Below are positions 1 through 6,328 of a stretch of 8,713 bases of DNA, piece by piece (positions within the stretch are counted from its first letter, which is position 1; every line of letters begins with the position of its first letter). This DNA comes from Ferrovaceae bacterium (GTDB lineage: Bacteria > Pseudomonadota > Gammaproteobacteria > Burkholderiales > Ferrovaceae), in the NCBI GenBank assembly GCA_027457225.1, contig DAIDTL010000042.1, positions 1-8,713 of the forward strand. Direction: 5' to 3'. The translations under genes were made by a program, and so were the position numbers. The notes under the pieces were generated by a model. The model did not search any database and was not told the origin of the DNA. It saw only the letters and a list, made by a program, of their open reading frames with translations.

Positions 1-1
1 T

Positions 2-808
2 ATTTATATTGCGCAGCCACCGCTCTACAAGGTCAAGCATGGCAAGAGCGAGCAGTACGTAAAAGATGATTTTGAACTTAACCAGTATCTGCTTACCCAG
101 GCTTTGAATGGCGCCGAGCTCAGGAACGGTGAAACAGTGGTCAGCGGCCCTGCTCTTGAAAGCGTTGCGCGGGAATATCTGCTGGCTGAAGCGGTCATTA
201 GTCGTATTGGCCGTGTCATTGATCCTGCAGTGCTGGGTGCGTTGCTGCAAACCCCCATTGAGCACCTGAATAGTCTTGAGAGCGCCCAGGAAACCGCAGC
301 CCGGTTGCAACACACGCTGGCAGCAGAAGGTGTTCTGGTTTCCGCGCAGGCCGACGTGCGCCGCGGCGGATACAAGCTGGTTATCGAACGCACGACCCAT
401 GGCAACGTTCACACCAGCACACTAGACGGAGATTTTCTCAGCACCGGTGACTACGAACAGATCAAGAAGACGGCGCGTGTGTTACAGGGGTTGATCGGCC
501 AGGATTCCTTTATCGTTCGCGGGGAACGAAAATTGCCCGTCAATAAATTTCAGGATGCCTTGACCTGGTTGTTAAGTGAGGCTCGCAAAACCATGGGCAT
601 CCAGCGATACAAGGGATTGGGGGAGATGAATCCTGAGCAATTGTGGGAAACCACCATGGACCCGGGAACACGCCGTTTGTTAAAAGTACAAATTGAAGAT
701 GCGATTCGTTCCGATGAAATTTTCACAACACTGATGGGTGACGAAGTGGAACCACGTCGCCAGTTCATTGAAAAGAACGCGCTGGGAGTAACCAACCTTG
801 ATATCTAG
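2..808 (+). CDS. gyrB: DNA gyrase subunit B, 3' part (N-terminus outside window)
   Basis: This is the ATPase subunit of DNA gyrase, which with GyrA introduces negative supercoils into DNA in the cytoplasm. The reading frame is open from base 2 to the TAG at 806-808 and gives 268 residues, about the last third of an 800-residue proteobacterial GyrB. It opens inside the TOPRIM region with [14 protein letters not shown]. It then has the roughly 170-residue insertion typical of Gram-negative GyrB. It ends with the conserved tail [20 protein letters not shown] (about 606-664) and [13 protein letters not shown] close to the C-terminus. The last residues, [10 protein letters not shown], resemble the E. 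coli ending. The ATPase domain and start codon lie upstream of the window. The glycosyltransferase gene follows after 38 bases on the same strand. The identification is secure. Confidence 0.97.
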   Translation: MYIAQPPLYKVKHGKSEQYVKDDFELNQYLLTQALNGAELRNGETVVSGPALESVAREYLLAEAVISRIGRVIDPAVLGALLQTPIEHLNSLESAQETAARLQHTLAAEGVLVSAQADVRRGGYKLVIERTTHGNVHTSTLDGDFLSTGDYEQIKKTARVLQGLIGQDSFIVRGERKLPVNKFQDALTWLLSEARKTMGIQRYKGLGEMNPEQLWETTMDPGTRRLLKVQIEDAIRSDEIFTTLMGDEVEPRRQFIEKNALGVTNLDI

Positions 809-853
809 CATGGCCAGGCTCAACCGGAAGTGCTGACTGGTCGGCCATGTTTT
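809..853 (+). promoter_or_regulatory. Inverted repeat spanning the gyrB-glycosyltransferase gap and the next start codon
   Basis: The 7-base arm CATGGCC (809-815) is perfectly complementary to GGCCATG (843-849), with 27 bases between them. The right arm contains the ATG of the glycosyltransferase gene (847-849) and is followed by four T. In mRNA this could hide the start codon or act as a weak terminator after gyrB. The only purine-rich ribosome-binding candidate, GGAAG at 826-830, sits in the loop, 16 bases before the ATG, which is too far for normal use. The pairing is seen in the sequence; the function is inferred, and a 7-base repeat with a long loop could be chance. Confidence 0.3.
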
Positions 854-1686
854 CCGTCATCATTCCAACCTGGAACAACCTTGCGCTATTGAAACTCTGC
901 GTCTCAAGCCTGCATCGGCACACCACGTTACCGATTGAAATTGTATTGCACGTAAACGAGGGCAGTGACGGAACTTTGAATTGGGTTCGTTCCGAAGGTA
1001 TCCTGCATACGTACTCTCCGGAAAACATCGGGATCTGTCACGCGGTGAATCAGGCGGCGGCCCTGTCGACGCAACCCTATCTGGTTTACCTGAATGATGA
1101 CATGGTGTGCTGCCCAGGTTGGGACACCGTGCTGATGAATTGTATCCGGTCTCTCGGTACCGATGCATTCATGCTGTCTGGGACCATGATCGAACCCCGG
1201 GAGACGGGAAATCCCTGTGTCATTGTCCGCGATTATGGGAACAGTCCTGAAACCTTCAGGGAAACGGCCATGTTGAAGGATTTGCCCCAGCCCCATAAAA
1301 GCAACTGGTATGGAGCCACCTGGCCGCCCACCGTGGTACATCGGGATTGGTGGGTCAAGGTGGGGGGATACAGCCCTGAGTTTTCGCCAGGAATCAGCAG
1401 TGACAACGATTTTTCCATGAAGTTATGGGCCACAGGATGCCGAATTTTTCTCGGGCTGGGCGCGTCGCGTGTTTATCATTTCATGTCGCGCTCTACGGGC
1501 AAGGTCGTCCGTAATGATGGCCGGAAACAGTTCTTGCTCAAATGGGGCATGACACAGTCCACATTTGACAGGCATTTTTTGAGGCGTGGCCAACGCGCGA
1601 CTTTGGTTCGGCTTCCGGAGCCGGAGAAAACTCTCTTGTATTACTGGGATTTGCTGCGGGGAAAAATCAAGCGAATCTGTGCTTGA
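847..1686 (+). CDS. Family 2 glycosyltransferase (GT-A fold), acceptor unknown
   Basis: This probably transfers a sugar from a nucleotide-sugar donor to a cell-surface polysaccharide or lipid acceptor. The 279-residue protein begins with the GT2 opening FSVIIPTWNN (2-11), the nucleotide-binding strand. NDD at 83-85 in the segment YLNDDMVCCPGW is the metal-binding DxD-like motif. VGGYSPEF (172-179) and SDNDFSMKLW (185-194) match the acceptor-side and catalytic-base region, and a late histidine is at 211 (VYHFMS). I see no signal peptide or membrane helix, so it is probably cytoplasmic or membrane-associated. The start is fixed because the fold begins at residue 2 and no in-frame ATG, GTG or TTG lies between the gyrB stop and this ATG. 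There is no well-placed ribosome-binding site. It may be read from the gyrB transcript. No other polysaccharide gene is nearby, so the substrate cannot be inferred. Confidence 0.85.
   Translation: MFSVIIPTWNNLALLKLCVSSLHRHTTLPIEIVLHVNEGSDGTLNWVRSEGILHTYSPENIGICHAVNQAAALSTQPYLVYLNDDMVCCPGWDTVLMNCIRSLGTDAFMLSGTMIEPRETGNPCVIVRDYGNSPETFRETAMLKDLPQPHKSNWYGATWPPTVVHRDWWVKVGGYSPEFSPGISSDNDFSMKLWATGCRIFLGLGASRVYHFMSRSTGKVVRNDGRKQFLLKWGMTQSTFDRHFLRRGQRATLVRLPEPEKTLLYYWDLLRGKIKRICA
1662..1686 (-). terminator. Candidate intrinsic terminator for topA
   Basis: Reading leftwards from the topA stop, TCAAGC (1686-1681) pairs perfectly with GCTTGA (1672-1667) around an 8-base loop, and five T follow immediately (1666-1662). 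This has the order of a rho-independent terminator, although the stem is short at six pairs. It lies wholly within the last codons of the convergent glycosyltransferase gene and includes its stop codon. Its position four bases past the topA stop supports a role in ending the dprA-smg-topA transcript. Confidence 0.45.
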
Positions 1687-1726
1687 GTCGTCAGGTTTTG
1701 CGTTTCTTGACGGGCGACTTTTTTTT
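1687..1726 (+). terminator. Candidate intrinsic terminator for the glycosyltransferase transcript
   Basis: Just after the glycosyltransferase stop, CGTCAGG (1689-1695) can pair with CTTGACG (1706-1712), seven pairs including one G-U, across a 10-base loop. An alternative outer pairing is GTCG (1687-1690) with CGAC (1715-1718). Eight T follow at 1719-1726. The element lies inside the 3' end of topA, where the T run is lysine codons of the opposite strand. That coding constraint may explain the T run without termination. If the inner stem forms, the T run begins six bases after it, which is not ideal. Confidence 0.4.
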
Positions 1727-4234
1727 GCCGGTGACAGCCGTTTTCTTCTTGGCAACAGCTTTCTTTTTAGGAGCAGGCTTGCCGGTTTTAGCGGCTTTAT
1801 CAGCCAATAGCAGCAGTGCCTCTTCCAGGGTCAGGGTTTCGATATTGACCCCATTGGGCAGGGTGGCGTTGATTTTGCCCTGTTTGACATAGGGACCATA
1901 TCGACCACTGAAAATACCCACGGGTTGTTGATTGACGGGATCAACACCCAATTGTCGCAAGGATCCACGCCCCGCGCCCTTGGGCTCTGCCAAAATCTGT
2001 AACGCGCGTTCCAACGCGATATCGAATACATTGTCCTCTTTCGGAACAGAGCGGAAACCGCCATCGTGTTGAATGTACGGCCCGAACCGGCCAATGTTGA
2101 CGGTGACTTTTTTACCGGTTTCCGGATGGACGCCGAGATCTCGAGGCAAGGATAACAGGCTTTGAGCGATCTCCATGGTCACTTGGGCAGGCAACAGGTT
2201 TTTGGGTAGCGAGACGCGTTTTGGCTTTTTCCCCTCCGGGGCCATTTCACCCAATTGCAAATAGGGGCCGTAGGGCCCGTTCAGTAAATAAATAGATTGG
2301 CCATCGGCAGGATCTGTCCCAACCACGATCGGTTCGGACGAGTCAGCGCCCCCGTCCAAATTTCGCGTGAAATCGCATTCAGGATAACCGCTGCACCCCA
2401 CAAACTTGCCGCGTCGGCCCAGGCGGATCGACAAGGGTTTTCCACACTTTGGACAGGCCTCATCCAGGGATTCCTGCGTAACTTCAGCGCGCGATACTGA
2501 AGCTTTTTCTCCCACCTGGCTGGAAAAGTCTTCCCAAAACTGGGTAAGCACCGGAACCCATTCCAGTTTTCCTTCAGAAATCAGATCCAGCTGGTCTTCC
2601 ATGCGCGCAGTGAAATCGTAGTCAACATAGCGTGAAAAATGCTCGGTCAAAAACTTGTTCACGACGGTTCCTACATCCGTAGGCGTAAAACGTTTTTTGT
2701 CCAGCAATACATACTCACGATGAACCAGCGTACTGATAATATTGGCATAAGTGGACGGCCTGCCGATCCCGAACTCTTCAAGTGCCTTCACCAGGCTGGC
2801 TTCAGAATAACGCGGGGGGGGTTGAGTAAAGTGTTGTTCACCCCACAGCCGATCTACAGGCAATCCCTCGCCCTCTGTGAGGAGGGGCAGTCGCGCTTCA
2901 TCATCTGATTCAGCCGCCGTTCCTTTTTCAGCTGTGTCGTCCTCATCCTCCCGATAGACCGCAATGAAGCCAGGGAAAATCAGGGTTTGTCCGTTGGCGC
3001 GGAACAGGGTGCTTTCGTCGCCCACGGATATATCCACCTTGACGGTATCAAACTGGGCCTGCGTCATTTGACTGGCTACAGACCGTTTCCAGATCATTTC
3101 GTAGAGACGGAACTGGTCAGGGGTCAAGTGACCGCGCAAATTGGCCGGAGTGCGTGCGATAGCCGTTGGCCGAATGGCTTCATGTGCTTCCTGGGCGTTT
3201 TTGGACTTGTTGGCATAGAAAACTGGTTTTTCAGGCAGGTACTCACCATCAAAATTTTTGTTGATATGATCGCGAATGTCCTGGAGGGCTTCTTGCGACA
3301 AACTCACCGAGTCGGTCCGCATATAAGAAATAATGCCCACAGCACCGCCCCCGATATCCACCCCTTCGTAGAGTTGCTGTGCAATCTTCATGGTGCGATC
3401 CGTGGTAAATCCCAGCTTCCGGACGGCTTCCTGTTGCAAAGTTGAAGTCGTAAAGGGGGGGGCGGCATGGCGTTGCTTGCGCTTTTTCTCAACGCTGACA
3501 ACTTTGGCTGGCTTTTCCTTCAATGCCTCAAGAATTTCAGTTTGCTGCGTTTCGGAGCCAACGCTCATCTGTTGAAATTTTGTACCGTCAAACTGGATCA
3601 AACGTGCTGTAAAGGACTGCGCTCCCTTATGGCTGTCGAGATGGAGCGACCAGTATTCTTCACTTTTAAATGCGGTGATCTGGTTTTCGCGTTCCACAAT
3701 AAGACGGAGTGCCGGGCTTTGCACCCGTCCCGCCGAAAGACCGCGGCGGATTTTTTTCCATAACAGTGGTGAAAGATTGAAGCCCACCAGGTAGTCCAGT
3801 GCCCTGCGGGCTTGCTGGGCATTGACCAGCGGCATGGAAATTTCGCGTGGATGAGCGACAGCTTCCTGAACCGCGTTTTGGGTAATTTCGTAAAATGTGA
3901 CACGCTGCAGGGATTTGTTCTTGAGCAAATTCCTGGATTTTAAAATTTCGGCCAGGTGCCAGGCAATGGCTTCCCCTTCGCGGTCTGGGTCTGTGGCCAG
4001 GTAAATATGATCAGCATTTTTAACTGCGCGCGCTATTGCATCGACATGTTTTTCGTTACGCTCCACCATCTGATATTTCATGGCGAAATGATCCTCTGGG
4101 TTGACTGCGCCTGACTTTGGGATCAAATCGCGGACATGGCCATAGGAAGCCAGGATTTCAAATCCTGGGCCCAGATATTTTTTGAGAGTCTTCGCCTTGG
4201 AAGGCGATTCTACGATGAGCAGGTTCTTGAGCAC
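1691..4234 (-). CDS. topA: DNA topoisomerase I (type IA)
   Basis: TopA relaxes negative supercoils by cutting and resealing one DNA strand, opposing gyrase. The 847-residue protein has an N-terminal TOPRIM domain with LLIVESPSKAK (Glu9) and the acidic triad in TDPDREGEA (Asp82, Asp84, Glu86). The catalytic tyrosine is Tyr304 in ISYMRTDS, with Arg306 beside it. One four-cysteine zinc finger (Cys594, 597, 614, 620) follows. Next come three C-terminal repeats centred on GPYGPY (653-658), GRFGPY (715-720) and GRYGPY (777-782). A basic tail (819-847) has 13 lysines in 29 residues. The start is GTG. The next Met, at residue 52, would remove Glu9, and the smg stop lies 16 bases upstream. No clear ribosome-binding site is visible, so coupling to smg is likely. 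It is the last gene of a dprA-smg-topA unit. Confidence 0.97.
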   Translation of the reverse strand: MLKNLLIVESPSKAKTLKKYLGPGFEILASYGHVRDLIPKSGAVNPEDHFAMKYQMVERNEKHVDAIARAVKNADHIYLATDPDREGEAIAWHLAEILKSRNLLKNKSLQRVTFYEITQNAVQEAVAHPREISMPLVNAQQARRALDYLVGFNLSPLLWKKIRRGLSAGRVQSPALRLIVERENQITAFKSEEYWSLHLDSHKGAQSFTARLIQFDGTKFQQMSVGSETQQTEILEALKEKPAKVVSVEKKRKQRHAAPPFTTSTLQQEAVRKLGFTTDRTMKIAQQLYEGVDIGGGAVGIISYMRTDSVSLSQEALQDIRDHINKNFDGEYLPEKPVFYANKSKNAQEAHEAIRPTAIARTPANLRGHLTPDQFRLYEMIWKRSVASQMTQAQFDTVKVDISVGDESTLFRANGQTLIFPGFIAVYREDEDDTAEKGTAAESDDEARLPLLTEGEGLPVDRLWGEQHFTQPPPRYSEASLVKALEEFGIGRPSTYANIISTLVHREYVLLDKKRFTPTDVGTVVNKFLTEHFSRYVDYDFTARMEDQLDLISEGKLEWVPVLTQFWEDFSSQVGEKASVSRAEVTQESLDEACPKCGKPLSIRLGRRGKFVGCSGYPECDFTRNLDGGADSSEPIVVGTDPADGQSIYLLNGPYGPYLQLGEMAPEGKKPKRVSLPKNLLPAQVTMEIAQSLLSLPRDLGVHPETGKKVTVNIGRFGPYIQHDGGFRSVPKEDNVFDIALERALQILAEPKGAGRGSLRQLGVDPVNQQPVGIFSGRYGPYVKQGKINATLPNGVNIETLTLEEALLLLADKAAKTGKPAPKKKAVAKKKTAVTGKKKSPVKKRKT

Positions 4235-4250
4235 GTGTGAAGGGAATTGC

Positions 4251-4706
4251 TTACTGCAGCATCCAATCCTGATAGTGAATCAGTTCTTCCAACAGCAGCG
4301 CATCCAGCGGATTTCCCTGGCGCCAGAGGACCATCAGGACGATCAGCTTAAGACGCTCCAGGTCAACCTCTGGTTCGTCCAGAGCCATGACGCCGGCCAA
4401 AATCCATTCGCGCTGGCGGGGAATAAGAATTTTATTGTTCTCAAGAAATGCCAGGAAGCCCCAACCTTGGGAACCGATGCGCTCAAACTCGGATGAATCC
4501 AGACAGCGCTGTGAAACCGAATGGGTCAATGTATCGTCATGGGCGTTTTCGCCAATTTGATCGATGTCATCCAGCCAGGCCAGCGCCTCTTCGACTTCAC
4601 CTGCTTCGAACCCGGCCGCAAACAACCGATTTTGAAGTACGGCGTGCGCGGGGTAAATGCCGCTGGCAAAAAAATTTTCGTAGACGAAAATAAGAATGTC
4701 GACCAT
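4251..4706 (-). CDS. smg: Smg family protein (DUF494)
   Basis: Smg is a small conserved proteobacterial protein of unknown biochemical role, usually encoded beside dprA (smf) and often near def, fmt and topA. This copy has 151 residues, close to the roughly 157 of E. coli Smg. It starts with the typical MVDILIFVYENFF and continues with short helical segments, including the GFEAGEVEEALAWLDDI stretch near residues 32-48. Later features are a conserved-looking WGFLAFLENNKIL segment and a leucine-rich helical C-terminus (LKLIVLMVLWRQG). There is no signal peptide or membrane helix. The ATG is supported by AAGGA at 4720-4716, nine bases upstream. It lies 45 bases after dprA and 16 before topA in the same direction. 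The family call rests on the sequence pattern and on this neighbourhood. Confidence 0.92.
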   Translation of the reverse strand: MVDILIFVYENFFASGIYPAHAVLQNRLFAAGFEAGEVEEALAWLDDIDQIGENAHDDTLTHSVSQRCLDSSEFERIGSQGWGFLAFLENNKILIPRQREWILAGVMALDEPEVDLERLKLIVLMVLWRQGNPLDALLLEELIHYQDWMLQ

Positions 4707-4751
4707 AGATGCCGTTCCTTAGAATGATGAATCATCTCAGTCGGAGTGCGG

Positions 4752-5753
4752 TCAACCCCGCCTGAAATCCAGTCGCTGATAACGGCCGCCCGGCAATATT
4801 GCAATTTGGCCGAAGAGCTCAAGCGAGGTCAGCATGAGGGATACCTGAGCAGCCGTCAAGCCAGTACGCAGACAAATTTGATCCAGAGAGAGTGGTCCCT
4901 GTATCAGCTCACTGAGTATCTGTTCTGTATTTTCTGGAAGAGCGACCGTATCCAGCCTCTTTTTCTCGATATCCCCGGGAGCGTCGGGGTTGGCGGGTTG
5001 CTGGAGACCAGGAATTTGATATTGCAACTCCTCCAGGATATCACGCGCAGTTTCCACCAGTTTGGCTCCGTCCCGGATCAAGTGATGGCACCCCTTTGAA
5101 AGTGGCGAGTGGATCGATCCGGGAATGGCGAATATTTCTCGACCCTGTTCCAGGCCAAGGCGCGCAGTGATGATGGAGCCGCTGGTCAGACTGGCTTCTA
5201 CGACCAGGCAGCCCAGGGACATCCCTGCAATGATTCGGTTGCGTTTGGGAAAATGCCATTTTTGAGCAACGGAGCCCAGCACAAACTCCGAAACTATGAC
5301 CCCATGCGTCGCAATATCCCGGGCCAGCCCACGGTTGACCGCAGGATAGACGCGATCCGCCCCGGTCCCGATAACAGCGACGGTAGCGCCCCTTCCGCGC
5401 AGTGCACCTCGATGCGCTGCGGCATCAATGCCGTCGGCCAGGCCGCTGACAATGGTTATGCCTGCATCAGACAGCGCTTCGGCAAAGGCTTCAGCATCGA
5501 GACATCCTTGGCGGGTGGCATTGCGGCTACCCACTATGGCAATCATGGGGCGAGACAGCAGTGAGGCGTTTCCTTTGACAAATAGAAAATCCGGACGGTC
5601 GGAAAGCTCTTTCAACAAGGGGGGGTAGTCGGGATTGTCGTGAAGAATAAGGTGATTTTCTGGATGTGCCAGCCAGTTTCGGGTTTGGGCAACCTGATCC
5701 GGAGTAAGCCAGTGAAGAAGGGGGTCAGTGCCAGGGGATGAATCAGCTTTCAA
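4752..5753 (-). CDS. dprA: DNA processing protein DprA/Smf, short N-terminus, TTG start
   Basis: DprA binds single-stranded DNA taken up during natural transformation and loads RecA on it. The 333-residue protein contains the full Rossmann-like core: VGSRN (74-78), SGLADGID (103-110), GTG (129-131), [10 protein letters not shown] (168-177), LTSGSIIT (189-196) and AIPGS (209-213). A C-terminal winged-helix segment follows (about 270-330), ending in GGRYQRLDF. The start is TTG, preceded at seven bases by GGAG (5764-5761). The next upstream in-frame codons hold no other usual start before a TAA. The protein begins in the short linker just before the core, so the N-terminal helix-hairpin-helix/SAM-like domain of about 50 residues found in most DprA proteins is missing. 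Core residues look intact, so it may still function. It is the first gene of the dprA-smg-topA unit and is divergent from def. Confidence 0.95.
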   Translation of the reverse strand: MKADSSPGTDPLLHWLTPDQVAQTRNWLAHPENHLILHDNPDYPPLLKELSDRPDFLFVKGNASLLSRPMIAIVGSRNATRQGCLDAEAFAEALSDAGITIVSGLADGIDAAAHRGALRGRGATVAVIGTGADRVYPAVNRGLARDIATHGVIVSEFVLGSVAQKWHFPKRNRIIAGMSLGCLVVEASLTSGSIITARLGLEQGREIFAIPGSIHSPLSKGCHHLIRDGAKLVETARDILEELQYQIPGLQQPANPDAPGDIEKKRLDTVALPENTEQILSELIQGPLSLDQICLRTGLTAAQVSLMLTSLELFGQIAILPGGRYQRLDFRRG

Positions 5754-5824
5754 TGGGGCTCTCCGTTCAACACCGTTATAATAGTATCCTTAAGACAAGA
5801 ATACGGTCGGAAATAGGCTTTGTT
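5754..5824. promoter_or_regulatory. Divergent promoter region between dprA and def
   Basis: These 71 bases are the only intergenic space separating the two operons, so both promoters should lie here or in the adjacent coding ends. On the plus strand a perfect TATAAT is at 5777-5782. On the minus strand TATTAT lies at 5783-5778, overlapping it almost completely. Neither has a good -35 box at 16-18 bases, and the plus strand has no TG extension. Either promoter may therefore be weak or helped by an activator. The def start at 5825 has a modest ribosome-binding site, ATAGG, ending seven bases upstream. Confidence 0.5.
5759..5765 (-). promoter_or_regulatory. Ribosome-binding site that supports the dprA TTG start
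   Basis: On the minus strand CGGAGAG reads from 5765 to 5759, with GGAG ending seven bases before the TTG at 5753-5751. This is the best Shine-Dalgarno match near the 5' end of dprA. It is the main reason to accept TTG as the true start rather than assume a missing upstream exon-like piece or sequencing error. Confidence 0.6.
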
Positions 5825-6328
5825 ATGGCGCTTCTTCCCATACTTCATTATCCAGACCCTCGTTTGCATACCAGGGCGTCTCCCGTTGTGGAAGTGGATG
5901 CGGAAATTCGCAAACTGGTGGATGACATGGCTGAAACCATGCGTGCCGCCGCAGGAATTGGCTTGGCTGCGACACAGGTCAATGTGCATAAGCGATTGAT
6001 TGTTCTGGATGTATCTGAAGACCAACAACATCTGCAGGTCTTCATTAATCCAAAACTACTTTCCCAGGACGGTAGCCAGGAGCGTGACGAAGGCTGCCTG
6101 TCAGTTCCGGGGATTTATGATCGGGTGACCCGGGCCGAACATATCGTGGTGGAAGCACTGGATCGGGAAGGCAGGCTGTTTACACTGGAAGCTGATGGAT
6201 TGCTGGCAACTTGTGTCCAACACGAAATGGATCATCTGGAAGGGAAGGTCTTTGTGGAATACCTGTCCCAGCTCAAACAAAACCGCATTAAAACCAAATT
6301 ACGCAAACGAGCCCGGGAAACGCTTTAA
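5825..6328 (+). CDS. def: Peptide deformylase
   Basis: Def is a metalloenzyme that removes the formyl group from the N-terminal formylmethionine of new proteins as they leave the ribosome. At 167 residues it is close to the 169 of E. coli. All three hallmark motifs are present: GIGLAATQ (44-51), EGCLS (89-93, metal ligand Cys91) and QHEMDHLEG (132-140, ligands His133 and His137, catalytic Glu134). I chose the ATG at 5825 because the family starts with [14 protein letters not shown] longer in-frame reading back to 5738 would add 29 unrelated residues and run across the promoter into dprA. It is the first gene of the def-fmt-rsmB operon. Its TAA overlaps the fmt ATG by one base. Confidence 0.97.
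   Translation: MALLPILHYPDPRLHTRASPVVEVDAEIRKLVDDMAETMRAAAGIGLAATQVNVHKRLIVLDVSEDQQHLQVFINPKLLSQDGSQERDEGCLSVPGIYDRVTRAEHIVVEALDREGRLFTLEADGLLATCVQHEMDHLEGKVFVEYLSQLKQNRIKTKLRKRARETL

Noticed and set aside
2987..3445. 152-residue plus-strand frame inside topA
   Set aside because: It is antisense to the strongly conserved TopA core, has no recognisable motif and no ribosome-binding signal.
4726..4736. Odd palindrome GATGA-A-TCATC upstream of smg
   Set aside because: It is 11 bases long with no partner copy elsewhere in the gap and no link to a known operator, so chance is the simplest explanation.
5109..5564. 151-residue plus-strand frame inside dprA
   Set aside because: It is the complement of the conserved Rossmann core of DprA, and its composition looks like a shadow.
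5738..5824. N-terminal extension of def giving a 196-residue protein
   Set aside because: The added residues match no deformylase, cross the divergent promoter and overlap dprA. ATG 5825 gives the standard family start and length.
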